From Myxococcales bacterium (GTDB lineage Bacteria > Myxococcota_A > Polyangia > Polyangiales > Ga0077539): 64,000 bases of DNA. How positions within the stretch are numbered: the first letter of the stretch is position 1; every line of letters begins with the position of its first letter. This document shows, piece after piece, positions 21,228 to 31,280 of the stretch. The stretch spans positions 1 to 64,000 of the forward strand of contig JAUSAZ010000163.1 in the NCBI GenBank assembly GCA_030652255.1, in the 5' to 3' direction. The position numbers and the translations under genes are program-made. Below the pieces are notes generated by a model. That model made no database searches, had not been told where the DNA came from, and saw only the letters and a list, made by a program, of their open reading frames with translations.

Positions 21228-22121
21228 ATGCGCCGACGGATCTGGAGCGAGACCCTCCCCCTCGCCGAGCTCACCGCCCCCGCCACGCTGGCGCTGCTCG
21301 CCCGCTACGACGTCGAGCTCATCGCCGCCGTCCGCCCGTGGGACCTCCCGGGCATCGCCGCCCTCGTGGGCGCCTGCAACGACGCGGGCGTCGACGTGGG
21401 CCTCTGGCCGATGATCGAGGACGCCGACGGGCGCTGGGCCAACGCCTTCAACGCCCCTCGCTTCACCGCGTTCGTCCACCAGGTGCTCGACGCCGTGCCC
21501 GCCGGGGCGCGGGTGCGCGACCTCGCCGTCGACCTCGAGCCCCCCTTCGGCGTGGTCACCACGGCGCTGCGCTCGCCCACCGCGGTGTGGCCGAGCCTCG
21601 ACTCCATCAGCCACGCCCGCTGGGTGGCCGCGCGCCGGCAGTTTCGCGCGCTCATCGGGTCGGTGCACGAGCGCGGGATGCAGTGCAGCGCGGCGGTGCT
21701 GCCCTTCGTGCTCCTCGACCCATCCACCGGGAGGCTGCGCCCGGTGCAGCGCGCCCTCGCCGCGCCCGTCGACGCCCTCCCCTGGGACCACGTGAGCGTG
21801 ATGCTCTACACCTCCATGATCGAGGGCTGGTCGCGCGGGCTCATCCCCCGCCCCCGCGCGCTCGACCTCCTGGCCCGCGGCGCCGTCGCGTCCCGCCGTC
21901 GCTTCGGGGACGCCGCGGGTGTGTCCGTTGGCGTCGTGGACGTCGGCGCGCTCGGCAACGAACCTCGCTATCGCGACCCCGCCGAGCTGGCCGTCGACGT
22001 GGCGGTCTCACGGGCCAACGGAGTCCACACGATCAACCTCTTCGACCTCGGCGGGGTGCTCCGCCGCGGGCCCGCCGAGGCGTGGCTCGAGGCCCTCTCG
22101 GGCGCTGCAAACACCGGCTGA
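21228..22121 (+). CDS. Hypothetical TIM-barrel-like protein
   Basis: A 297-residue protein of unknown function. Alternating strands and helices with acidic residues at strand ends (LIAAVRPWD, VGLWPMIED, LAVDLEPP, VSVMLYTS, VGVVDVG, TINLFDLGG) resemble a TIM barrel of the glycoside hydrolase or xylose-isomerase type; Asp/Glu in LAVDLEPP could be catalytic. There is no signal peptide, so it is cytoplasmic. It is divergently transcribed from the glycosyltransferase gene, which makes a carbohydrate role plausible, but no family can be assigned with confidence. Confidence 0.6.
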   Translation: MRRRIWSETLPLAELTAPATLALLARYDVELIAAVRPWDLPGIAALVGACNDAGVDVGLWPMIEDADGRWANAFNAPRFTAFVHQVLDAVPAGARVRDLAVDLEPPFGVVTTALRSPTAVWPSLDSISHARWVAARRQFRALIGSVHERGMQCSAAVLPFVLLDPSTGRLRPVQRALAAPVDALPWDHVSVMLYTSMIEGWSRGLIPRPRALDLLARGAVASRRRFGDAAGVSVGVVDVGALGNEPRYRDPAELAVDVAVSRANGVHTINLFDLGGVLRRGPAEAWLEALSGAANTG

Positions 22122-22238
22122 TTCGCGCGGCCGGGGAAGTCCCGGGGCCGTCTGGACCTAACCCCTTTTGCGGTGATAGGTTCATATCGCCTCGTGGAAT
22201 CACACCGTCCCGGAGTGGAGACTTCGCTGGCGTGTGTG

Positions 22239-22297
22239 AGACCTCCAGTGCCTGCGCTACGCGACAGTGGGATGGTGCTCATCCGGGGTTGAGGTCT
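22239..22297 (+). promoter_or_regulatory. Structured 5' leader of the RRM protein gene
   Basis: The 212 bases between 22122 and 22333 hold no gene. Within them AGACCTC (22239-22245) pairs perfectly with GAGGTCT (22291-22297), enclosing an inner GGATG/CATCC hairpin (22270-22284). The structure ends 36 bases before the RRM gene start at 22334. A folded leader ahead of an RNA-binding protein gene could serve thermal or autogenous control. Whether this region is transcribed is not shown. Confidence 0.4.
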
Positions 22298-22333
22298 GAT
22301 GGTTGGTTCGTCACAACGGTCCGAGGTCGTGTC

Positions 22334-22744
22334 ATGGGATCCAGAATCTACGTCGGCAACCTTCCCTTCACCGCGGACGAGTCGCAGGTCCGCGCCCTCT
22401 TCGAGCCCAGCGGTGGGGTGCGGGAGGTTCGCATCGTCGAAGACCGCGAGACGGGCCGCCCCCGCGGCTTCGCCTTCGTCGAGATGAACAGCGACGCCGA
22501 GGCCGAGGCCGCCATCAAGGCGGTCCATGGCCTCAACTTCGGGGGCCGCAGCCTCACCGTCAATGAAGCCCGCGAGCGCGAGAACCGCGGCGGCGGCGGC
22601 GGTGGCTTCGGCGGCGGCGGTGGTGGTGGCGGCTACGGCGGCGGCGGTGGTGGCTACGGCGGCGGCGGTGGCGGCTACGGCGGCGGTGGCGGCGGCGGTG
22701 GTCGCGGCGGCCCCCGCGGCGGCGGCGGCGGTCGTCGCGGCTGA
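22334..22744 (+). CDS. Glycine-rich RNA-binding protein (RRM)
   Basis: A 136-residue protein. Residues 3-80 form one RNA recognition motif with both signature sequences: RNP2 (IYVGNL) near the N-terminus and RNP1 (RGFAFVEM) near residue 46. Residues 85-136 are a Gly-rich tail with Tyr, Phe and Arg (GGYGGGG units ending RGGPRGGGGGRRG), an RGG-box-like low-complexity region. Bacterial proteins of this type bind single-stranded RNA, are often cold-induced, and the tail may drive self-association. The gene has a long structured leader. Downstream palindromes at 22819-22849 may end transcription. Confidence 0.9.
   Translation: MGSRIYVGNLPFTADESQVRALFEPSGGVREVRIVEDRETGRPRGFAFVEMNSDAEAEAAIKAVHGLNFGGRSLTVNEARERENRGGGGGGFGGGGGGGGYGGGGGGYGGGGGGYGGGGGGGGRGGPRGGGGGRRG
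22589..22741 (+). repeat. GGC-rich low-complexity tract encoding Gly/Arg tail
   Basis: About 150 bases are composed almost entirely of GGC/GGT codons interrupted by TAC, TTC and CGC. The tract encodes the Gly-rich tail of the RRM protein and is a likely site of in-frame length variation. Confidence 0.8.
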
Positions 22745-22818
22745 TCCGTCCCGCACTCTCCCCTCCTCTCGGTCCGCTCTCCCCGCTCTTCAATCAATCA
22801 CGGCCCGATCGTCGCGCC

Positions 22819-22849
22819 GATCCGCTTCGGATCAGCTGGTCGACCAGCT
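22819..22849. terminator. Two adjacent palindromes between convergent genes
   Basis: GATCCG/CGGATC with a 3-base loop (22819-22833) is directly followed by a perfect 16-base palindrome (22834-22849) inside the last codons of the minus-strand gene. They lie between the convergent RRM gene and the unknown gene. Neither has a U-run, so they may act as a bidirectional, factor-assisted stop or as mRNA 3'-end stabilisers. Confidence 0.4.
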
Positions 22850-23392
22850 CACGGTGCGCCCCGCGCCCAGCAGCGAGGCGAGCGCCCCTTCGATGAGCCG
22901 CTGCGCCGCGCGATCGAGCGGCGCCCCCGTGCGCACCCGGACCCCACGGCGGTGCTCCTCGACCTGCAGGTCGGCCGGCAGTGTCGCCCAGCCCGCGACC
23001 TCCCCGTAGCGCCGCAGCGCCTCGTCGAGGCTGACCTCGTCGGAGGCCCGCGCGACCTCCCGGTAGCTCCCGCCGTGCGCCGTGCCCCGGCGGTTCCAGC
23101 GCGTGGTGAGCTCGGTCATCGATCGGTCCGGCGCCGACGCCATCGCCATGGCGAAGCCGCGCTCCAGCAGGTCGCGCGTGGCCGGCGAGGCGTCGAGCGT
23201 CGCGAGGTCCTCCGCGCAGAGCCCGACGGTCACCGCGTACCCATGCACGGCCCCGTGGCTCGCCTCCCAGCGCGCCCCCGCGGCGACCGCCGCCACCTCC
23301 GCGGTCTCCAGCATCGCCCGCAGCCGCGCATCCCCCGCGGCGGCGATCACCGCGCGGCGCAGCGCCTCACCGTCGATCGCCTCAGCGGGCAC
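22832..23392 (-). CDS. Hypothetical protein at end of phosphorelay operon
   Basis: A 186-residue soluble protein of unknown family. It starts with GTG at 23392 and overlaps the end of the SPFH gene by 11 bases, so it is translationally coupled to it. It is mostly helical and Ala/Arg-rich, with a Gly/Trp/His-containing centre (ARWEASHGAVHGYAV) and a beta-forming end (LQVEEHRRGVRVRTG). There is no signal peptide, membrane segment or recognisable catalytic motif. Its position suggests a role with the SPFH protein. Confidence 0.6.
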   Translation of the reverse strand: MPAEAIDGEALRRAVIAAAGDARLRAMLETAEVAAVAAGARWEASHGAVHGYAVTVGLCAEDLATLDASPATRDLLERGFAMAMASAPDRSMTELTTRWNRRGTAHGGSYREVARASDEVSLDEALRRYGEVAGWATLPADLQVEEHRRGVRVRTGAPLDRAAQRLIEGALASLLGAGRTVSWSTS

Positions 23393-24257
23393 CGCGGCGC
23401 ATCGACTCGGTCTGCGCGGTCATCTCCTCGCGGCTGGTCTGCGGCTGCCCCGCGGCGTTGAGCGTCGGCTCGACGCGCACGTTGGTGCGGTCGTCCATCA
23501 TGGCGGCGGCCATCGCGGCGGGGTGCACCTCCGTCGGGCGCGCGAGGTCGAAGATCACCTTGCTCACGCCGTGGCCGGTGAGCGTCTGGAGGGCCTCCAG
23601 GCGGCGCAGCTCCATCGCGCCGGGCGACTCGGTGAGGATGCGCGCGGCCTCGGCGAAGTTCTTCGCGCTCTCCACGTCGGCCTGCGACTTGATGATCACG
23701 AACTGCCGCTCGCGCTCGGCGATGGCCTTCTTGGCGATCACCTCCTGCATCATCTGCGGGAGCTGGATGTCCTGGAGCGCGATGAGCTCGACGTGCAGTC
23801 CCCACTGCGCCACGAACTGCTCCACCGCGAGGCGCACCTTCGCCGCCACCTCGTCGCGGTGCTGGAGCAGGTCGTCGAGGGTCGTCTCGCCCGCGATGTC
23901 GCGCAGCACCACCTTGGCGCGGTCGCGCACGGCGGTCTCGTAGTTCTCGACGTTGAGCGTGGCCTTCTCCGGGTCGACGACCTTGTAGTAGACGACCGCG
24001 TCGATCATCGCGGTGACGTTGTCCTTGGTGATCACCATCTGCGCCGGCAGGTCGCGGTTGCGGATGCGCGTGTCGATCACGACCATCTGCTGGAACAGCG
24101 GCAGCACCACGCTGATGCCCGGCTCCATGCGGCCGGTGTACTTGCCGAGCGTGAAGCGCAGCGCCACCTGCCACTGGTTGACCTGCCGCACCGAGCGCAT
24201 CGCCAGGATCAACAGGATGAAGAACAGCGGCAACAGCATCGCGGTGGCAGGGTCCAT
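23382..24257 (-). CDS. SPFH/stomatin-family membrane protein
   Basis: A 291-residue protein of the SPFH (stomatin/prohibitin/flotillin/HflK-C) family. A single N-terminal hydrophobic segment (about 2-20) anchors it. The SPFH domain follows (about 25-200), with the typical GISVVLPLFQ, VIDTRIRNRDLP and YKVVDPEKA motifs, then a charged coiled-coil-like helix (AKKAIAERERQFVIIKSQAD). Such proteins form oligomeric scaffolds in membrane microdomains and often regulate proteases or signalling complexes. I prefer the ATG at 24257, preceded by GAGG, to the in-frame ATG at 24272. It follows the histidine kinase gene by 33 bases. No NfeD partner is present. Confidence 0.85.
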   Translation of the reverse strand: MDPATAMLLPLFFILLILAMRSVRQVNQWQVALRFTLGKYTGRMEPGISVVLPLFQQMVVIDTRIRNRDLPAQMVITKDNVTAMIDAVVYYKVVDPEKATLNVENYETAVRDRAKVVLRDIAGETTLDDLLQHRDEVAAKVRLAVEQFVAQWGLHVELIALQDIQLPQMMQEVIAKKAIAERERQFVIIKSQADVESAKNFAEAARILTESPGAMELRRLEALQTLTGHGVSKVIFDLARPTEVHPAAMAAAMMDDRTNVRVEPTLNAAGQPQTSREEMTAQTESMRRGAR

Positions 24258-24290
24258 GGTGCCTCGGACCATACCACCGCGCGGAGCGCG

Positions 24291-25465
<1,175 letters not shown>

Positions 25466-25469
<4 letters not shown>

Positions 25470-26854
25470 GTCGGCCTCGCCCGCTCGAAGCGGCTGCGGT
25501 GCGCGAAGGCCCGCCCCGCCACCTCGCCGAGGGTGTCGGCGAACTCCTCGAGGTCGACGGGCTTCTCGAGGAAGTCCGTGACCCCCATCGCGGCGAAGCG
25601 CCACTTCGGCAGGTGGCGCATGTTGGAGCTCACCAGCATCACCTGCGAGCCGTGCCCGCCGGGCATCGCGCGGAGGTACGAGAGCGTCTCCAGGCCGTCG
25701 AGCAGGGGCATGTCGTAGTCCAGCACCACCACGTCGGGCCGCGAGCGCGCCGCGGACTGCAGCGCCTCCAGGCCCGACGACGCGCACACCAGGTCGAGCG
25801 CGATGCCCGGCAGCGCCAGCGCGCACGCCCCGGCCGCGAACTCGCTGAACACCTCGTCGTCGTCGATGACCATCAGCCGCAGGGACGGCGCCTCGGTGAG
25901 CGTGTCGACGTCGCCCGAGCGCTGGAGCCTCGGCCACGCGGCGCACACCTCGTCCACCGCCGCGATCAGCTCCGCGCAGGTCTGGTAGCGCGCGTTGGGG
26001 TCCTTGCTGAGGGCGCGCTCGATCACCGGGTCGAGGAAGGCCAGCTCCGGGCGCCGGCTGGAGAGCCGCGGCGGCGCGTCCCACATCTGGTGCGCGAGGG
26101 TCTCCGGGATGGTGCCGAAGGAGAACGGCGGCTCGCCGGTGAAGAGCTCGAAGGCCGTGCAGGCGAGCGAGTACACGTCCGTGTGCCCGGCGATCTGCGA
26201 GGCGTCCTCGCCGAGGATCGCCTCCGGGGCCATGTACGCCGGCGTCCCGACGAAGGAGAGCCGCGGGTCGACCGGCTGCACCAGCGAGCGGGCGAGCCCG
26301 AGGTCGAGCAGCACCGTGCGCCCGGTGCCCTGCTCGATCATCACGTTGGAGGGCTTCACGTCGCGGTGCACGATGCCCGCGGCGTGCAGGCACGTGAGCC
26401 CCTCCGCGAGCTGCCGCAGGATGGTCAGGCCGCGGTGCGTCGGGATGTACTCCTTGTGCGCCGCGTGCTCGGCCACCAGCGCGTCGAGGTTGCGCCCCTC
26501 CACGTACTCCATCGCCAGGAAGAAGGTCTCCTGGTGCGCGCCGAAGGCATACACCTGCGCCACGTGGTCGCTGCGCACCGCCGCGAGCGCGGCGGCCTCG
26601 CGCTGCAGCCGCGACGCGCCGGCCGGGACGCCCGCGCCCGCGGCATGGAGCACCTTGAGCGCCACGAGCCGGCCGAGGCCGAGGTCGCGCGCGAGGTACA
26701 CCATCCCCTGCTGACCCCGGCCGAGCGTCGACTGCACCTCGTAGCGCCCCTCGACCAGCATGGGCGCCAGCGCCTCGCCGAGGGGGCTCTCGCACAGGCG
26801 ACAGCGCGTAGCGCCCTCCTCGGGCTGGATGCCGCATGTGGCGCAGGGCTTCAT
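25466..26854 (-). CDS. Zinc-ribbon Ser/Thr kinase fused to a receiver domain
   Basis: A 462-residue fusion. Residues 4-21 form a CxxC...CxxC zinc ribbon (Cys4, 7, 18, 21). The Ser/Thr kinase domain (about 36-300) has a Gly-loop (GRGQQG, 45-50), Lys67, HRDVKPSN (Asp165) and APE (209-211), but the metal-binding DFG is DLG (184-186), a substitution often compatible with activity. Residues 324-445 are a receiver domain with the DDD triad (331-333), phospho-acceptor Asp379, a VSSN switch and EKPVD. The protein therefore joins Ser/Thr phosphorylation to two-component signalling. It lies between the Hpt gene (ATGA overlap) and the histidine kinase gene (GTGA overlap), strong evidence of one pathway. 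Confidence 0.9.
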
Positions 26855-27294
26855 CGGGCGACGGCGAGCAGGGTCACGAAGCGCGGGTCGTCGGCCAGGG
26901 AGATGGGCGCGAGCTCGCTCCGCGCGCGAGAGAGGTACTCGCCGATGAGCTCGACCGCCGACGCCGCGCGCGCGTGGGGCTCATCGCCGTAGGGCGACGC
27001 CGCGGCCGCGCGCTCGACCACGCCGCCGAGGAGCCCGAGGTCGCCGAAGCCGACCGTGGCCGCCGTGCCGTGCAGCTGATGCCCCATGCGCTGCATCTCG
27101 CGCCGCGCGACCTCGTCGCCGGGCGCGGCGAGCAGGGCGGCCCGCAGCGCGTCGATGCGCCGGGGCGCCAGCACGAGGAAGCGCATCTGCAGGGCGGCCC
27201 GGGCCTCGTCCACCTGCACCGGCGAACACACCCTCGCGGGCTCCCAACGGCGTTGGAACAACTCCGGCTCGAGTCGTGTCTGAATGAGCCCCAC
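26851..27294 (-). CDS. Hpt-domain histidine phosphotransfer protein
   Basis: A 147-residue protein. The central helix carries MGHQLHGTAATVG (His72), matching the H-x-L-[KH]-G-x-A core of histidine phosphotransfer domains, flanked by helices of the expected four-helix bundle. Such proteins relay phosphate between receiver domains. The start is GTG at 27294, set by a strong GGAGG six bases upstream. It is the first gene of the operon and overlaps the kinase-REC gene by ATGA. It probably shuttles phosphate between the receiver domains of the next two genes. Confidence 0.8.
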   Translation of the reverse strand: MGLIQTRLEPELFQRRWEPARVCSPVQVDEARAALQMRFLVLAPRRIDALRAALLAAPGDEVARREMQRMGHQLHGTAATVGFGDLGLLGGVVERAAAASPYGDEPHARAASAVELIGEYLSRARSELAPISLADDPRFVTLLAVAR

Positions 27295-27442
27295 AAAACA
27301 CCTCCCTCCGAATGCCGGGTCGACGCACGACCCGGAGGCCCGAACGCCCCCACCGGACGATCGTGCGGCCTCCTGTCATGGATCCCACCCCCGCACCGCG
27401 TCAACGGAGGCCGAACATTTACTGCAACTTTCCAGCATCGGC

Positions 27443-27457
27443 GTCCGGCCTCCGGAC
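27443..27457. terminator. Small hairpin between the ABC and phosphorelay operons
   Basis: GTCCGG and CCGGAC arms are separated by 3 bases, about 42 bases after the DUF4340 gene stop on the minus strand and upstream of the Hpt gene. The hairpin is short and has no U-run. It is the only stem in the 204-base gap 27295-27498 that could separate the two operons. Nothing else recognisable lies in this gap. Confidence 0.3.
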
Positions 27458-27498
27458 ACCGGGCACCGCAGGAGTGCCTCCAGGCCGCCACACCCCCC

Positions 27499-29715
27499 TT
27501 ACGGGGTGAAGCCGCGCACCGCGTCGATGACCGACTCGGGCCACGCGAGCGTCGCGTCGACGCCGTCGCGACGGAGGTAGTACCCCGCGTCCTCGCCGCT
27601 GCCGTACCGCGCGCCCACCACCACGCGCTCGCGCCGCGCCCCGGCGTCGCCGCCGTAGCTCGCCTCGATGACCACCGTCGGCACCGCGAAGCCCATCTCC
27701 GGCCCCGGCGGGCCATACGCGAAGGCCCGCACGGCCCCGATGGCGCTGAGCGTCCCGAGCAGGCCGTCGACCCGCGACTCGTCCGCGGGCGCGCCTCCCT
27801 CGGTGCGCCAGCGCTCGCCGTCGCGCACCAGGGTCACCGCCCGCGCCGGGCTGGAGAAGCGCAGCGACAGGCGGGTGAGGTCCTCGCGTGCCACCAGCGC
27901 CACGCTGCGGTCGAGGTGGGACTGGGTGACGAGGTCGACGAAGCCGCGCGGCAGCACGAACACCCCGGGGCCGCCGTCGAGGGCCGCGTAGCTCCCGCCG
28001 CCGGGCGCGCTCGCGCCGATGCTCAACGCGTAGGTGCGCACCGGGGCCACCGCCGCGTCGACGCCGCCGTCGCCCCGCACGCCTCCGCCCTCGAAGCGCG
28101 CGACCACCCTCGCCCGCGGCGTCGCCAGGCCGTGCTCGGGCAGCGCCGTCGTGCGCACCCAGCGCTCGACCTCCAGCGCGGCCAGCTGGCGCCCGAGGTC
28201 GGTCACCAGGGCCGGGTCGGCCCGCTGGGCCAGCGGGCGCGACAGCCGGAAGCCCCCTTCGCTGCGCACGATCTCCTCGTGCATCGAGCCCACGTCCACG
28301 AGCAGCGCGCGGAGGTCGTCCACGGTGTCGTGCAGCAGCGCCCTCGGGCGGAACCGCAGCGCGTCGACCACCAGCACCTCCGCCGCCGACGGCGGGAAGC
28401 GCAGCACCACCGGCTCGTCGTCGCGGCTGGCGTACATCCCGGTCGCGTCGGCGGTGCCCACCACGATGCGCTCGTGGCCGTCGACGCCTTCGCGCTCCAC
28501 GATGATCGTGCGCGCGTCGGGCCCGAGGCCGTGCGCCGCGCGGGTGTCCGCGGCGACGCGCTGCTCGGTCGAGAGGTCGTGCAGGGTGGTGAGCCACGAC
28601 TCCAGCGCCTCCGGGTCGACGGTCACGCTGCGGGGCGTGGCGGCCCAGTTGACGCCCGAGCGGTCGAGCACGAGCTCGCCCCCGCCGGGGGCGCCGCCCG
28701 AGATGCGAACCCGCGAGACCTCGTCGGTGCGCGCCGCGAGCACGTGGTCGTCCCTCAGCCCCTCGGGCGGAACCCGCAGCGCGTCGACGAAGCTCCGCGG
28801 GAAGCACACCACGGTGCCCGTCCCCTCGCGGGTGGCTGCCACCTCGCCGTCGTGCCCGGGGCACGGGTCGCCCAGCCGCAGCACCACGGGCTCGATGGCC
28901 CCGCGGCGCATCTCCACCCGCGTGACCGGCGGCTCCAGCCCGTAGCGTCGCAGCGCGGCCGCGTCGGCGTCGTCGGCCACCACGCGCTCGGCGCGCAGCT
29001 CGCGCAGCTGCGAGGTCATCGCCTCCACCGCCCCGCGCGAGGCCCGGCCCAGGGCGGGCTCGGTCAGTCGCCACACGCCCCCGGTGCGGGTGAGCTCGAT
29101 GCGGCGCGCCTCGTGGGTCACGGTGATGCGATCGAGGCGACCGGGGTCGACGTCCGCCACGGCGCGGTCGCGGTACGCGGTCGCCATCCGGTCGAAGAGC
29201 TCGCCGAAGGAGCGCGCCAGCACCACGCCGACGCGGGCCGTGTCGCGCCCGCCCTCCTGCGCGCTGGCCTCGACGTATACCTTGTCCTCGCGCTCGACGG
29301 CGCCCCCGAGGGAGAAGCGCGCGGAGACCTCCGGGCCCTCGTGCACCACCACCGTCGTGTGCGCGTGATCGAGCCCGAAGCGCCGCCGCGCCTCGGCATC
29401 GAGCGCCCCGAGCGTGCGCGACGCCTCGGCCCCCTCGATCTCCGAGAGCACCCGCTCGACCTCCACGGCGTCGGCGGGGCGAACCACCGTCCCCACGCGC
29501 ACGCTCCACGCCTGCGCGCGGCGCACCAGCTCGTAGCGGCCGCTCGCGTGGTTCACCTCGACGCGGTCGACGCGCTCGCGGTGGAAGGCCCGCCACACGT
29601 TGCGCCGGCGGGAGTCGATGTCGCCGGTGGTGGCGCGGTGCTGGTCCCAGAGCGTGAAGGCCGTGAAGCCCGCGATCATGGCCGCGAGCACGAGCTGTCC
29701 GCGGTAGCGCTTCAC
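27499..29715 (-). CDS. DUF4340 domain protein of ABC export operon
   Basis: A 738-residue protein with an N-terminal membrane anchor (about 5-22) and several repeats of a beta-rich unit (for example VDRVEVNHASGRYELVRR, LDRITVTHEARRIELTR, VSRVRISG, LTRLSLRFSSPARAVTLVR), the hallmark of DUF4340. Family members occur beside GldA/F/G-type ABC genes, usually as the last component. The GTG start at 29715 overlaps the GldG-like stop (GTGA), and the protein carries four or more copies of the repeat, so it is long for the family. It probably lies in the periplasm, attached to the inner membrane. Biochemical role unknown. Confidence 0.8.
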   Translation of the reverse strand: MKRYRGQLVLAAMIAGFTAFTLWDQHRATTGDIDSRRRNVWRAFHRERVDRVEVNHASGRYELVRRAQAWSVRVGTVVRPADAVEVERVLSEIEGAEASRTLGALDAEARRRFGLDHAHTTVVVHEGPEVSARFSLGGAVEREDKVYVEASAQEGGRDTARVGVVLARSFGELFDRMATAYRDRAVADVDPGRLDRITVTHEARRIELTRTGGVWRLTEPALGRASRGAVEAMTSQLRELRAERVVADDADAAALRRYGLEPPVTRVEMRRGAIEPVVLRLGDPCPGHDGEVAATREGTGTVVCFPRSFVDALRVPPEGLRDDHVLAARTDEVSRVRISGGAPGGGELVLDRSGVNWAATPRSVTVDPEALESWLTTLHDLSTEQRVAADTRAAHGLGPDARTIIVEREGVDGHERIVVGTADATGMYASRDDEPVVLRFPPSAAEVLVVDALRFRPRALLHDTVDDLRALLVDVGSMHEEIVRSEGGFRLSRPLAQRADPALVTDLGRQLAALEVERWVRTTALPEHGLATPRARVVARFEGGGVRGDGGVDAAVAPVRTYALSIGASAPGGGSYAALDGGPGVFVLPRGFVDLVTQSHLDRSVALVAREDLTRLSLRFSSPARAVTLVRDGERWRTEGGAPADESRVDGLLGTLSAIGAVRAFAYGPPGPEMGFAVPTVVIEASYGGDAGARRERVVVGARYGSGEDAGYYLRRDGVDATLAWPESVIDAVRGFTP

Positions 29716-31280
29716 GCGATGTTCTTCCTGGCGCGCGACACCGCGAGCCCGACGAGGGCCGCGGCCAGCGGGATGAGCAGCATCACGTAGACGCCGATCT
29801 TGGTGAGGTCGCGGCCGCTCACCATCAGCGCCGCGCGGTCGACCGGGCGCGCGGGGATGTTCACCAGCTCGCGCCGCGCGGTGATCCACCCGATGACGGC
29901 CTCCGCGAGGTTGGCGTTGGCCACCGAGGCGCGCACGCGGATGTTGAAGTAGTCCGCGCCGACCATCTCCGAGCTGCCCACGACGACGACGCGCCCGGAG
30001 GCCACGCCCTCGCCGCGCGAGCGGCCGTCGGAGATCATCCCCGCCATGGCGAGGCTCACGGGCCCCTGAACGTCGTCGGCGCCCTTGGCGGGCACGAAGG
30101 TGCGCAGGAGCTCGGCGATGGCCGTCTCGCCCCAGGCCTGCGGGCTGGAGAGCAGCAGGGAGGTCGCGCCCTGCGAGCCCTCGGCGCGCACCACGGGGCG
30201 GGCCATGCCGACGAGCACCGAGGCGCCGCGGAGGTCGCCGGTGATCTCGTGTTCGTTCCAGGTGTCGGCGCGGAAGTGCACCGGGGGAGAGTCGGGCAGC
30301 AGGTGGTCGGGGTCGGCCTCGACGATCACCGCGGGCGGCAGGCCGATGCCCGCCATCGCCACGACGTCTTCCAGGCCCGTCGGCACCACCCTGCCCTCCA
30401 GCACCACGGGGTCGAGGAACATCGCCACGTTGCCGCCGCCGCGCAGGTAGCGCACGACGGCGTCGGCGTCCTCGCGCGCCCAGGCCCGCTGTGGGCCCGC
30501 GATGACGAGCGCGTCGCAGTCCGCGGGGACGCCCGTCTGGCCGCGGATCTCGGCCTCGCGCACGACGAAGTTGAGGTGGCGGAGGTCGTCGGCGAGGCCC
30601 GCGGCGGCGCGGTCGCCCGAGGCGAGGGGCATCTCGGCGTGGCCCGCGGAGAAGCAGAGCGTGGTGGCGCGCTCGCGGTCGACCTGGAGCAGCGCCTCGG
30701 ACATGCGCCGCTCGACGGTGATCTTGGCGTTGAGCAGGCGCGAGGCGTCGTTGCCCTCCTCGCCCTGCTGCTGCGGCCCGAGCTCGTGGAGCTGCTCGCG
30801 CTCGACCTCCCAGTGGCGGTTGCCGCGGCGCACGAGGATGCCCGCGGTGGCGAGGGTGCGGCCCTCGGCGGTGCGGTCGAGCAGGTGCGGGTCGAGCTCC
30901 TGCGCGAGGGCGATGAGGCGCTCGCGCTGGCGGTCGGGGTCGATGCGGTGCAGGCGCACCTTCGGGGAGGCGGCGGCGTAGCGCTCGGCGAGCTCGTGGG
31001 TCTCGGCGTAGAGGGGGTCGCGGCTGGAGAGCAGGACGTAGAGCTCGACGGGCTCGCGCAGGCCGCGGACGATCTCGACGGAGCGCGAGGAGAGCGTGAA
31101 GCGCTGGGTGGAGGTCCAGTCCCAGCGGCGGTAGTGGCGCGCGGCGGTGTAGTTCACCAGCGCGAAGAGGGCGACCACGAGGAGGGCCCACACGGGGCCG
31201 TTCATCATGCGGTCGAGCCACGGGGGCGGCGCAGGCTCGCCGGCCGCGGGCTTGTCGGGGGTGGCTTCGGCGTCGCTCAT
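29712..31280 (-). CDS. GldG-like ABC transport auxiliary protein
   Basis: A 522-residue protein with an N-terminal transmembrane helix (WALLVVALFALVNYTAA, about 29-48), a large extracytoplasmic region and a C-terminal helix (about 493-515) followed by a basic tail. The extracytoplasmic part has the GldG/IFT52-like fold: LSSRDPLYAE, a TLCFSAGHAE segment and CDALVIAGPQRAW. In Bacteroidetes, GldG works with GldA and GldF in gliding, and related sets occur widely in other bacteria. The stop/start junction with the permease gene is TGATG and that with DUF4340 is GTGA. Confidence 0.85.
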   Translation of the reverse strand: MSDAEATPDKPAAGEPAPPPWLDRMMNGPVWALLVVALFALVNYTAARHYRRWDWTSTQRFTLSSRSVEIVRGLREPVELYVLLSSRDPLYAETHELAERYAAASPKVRLHRIDPDRQRERLIALAQELDPHLLDRTAEGRTLATAGILVRRGNRHWEVEREQLHELGPQQQGEEGNDASRLLNAKITVERRMSEALLQVDRERATTLCFSAGHAEMPLASGDRAAAGLADDLRHLNFVVREAEIRGQTGVPADCDALVIAGPQRAWAREDADAVVRYLRGGGNVAMFLDPVVLEGRVVPTGLEDVVAMAGIGLPPAVIVEADPDHLLPDSPPVHFRADTWNEHEITGDLRGASVLVGMARPVVRAEGSQGATSLLLSSPQAWGETAIAELLRTFVPAKGADDVQGPVSLAMAGMISDGRSRGEGVASGRVVVVGSSEMVGADYFNIRVRASVANANLAEAVIGWITARRELVNIPARPVDRAALMVSGRDLTKIGVYVMLLIPLAAALVGLAVSRARKNIA

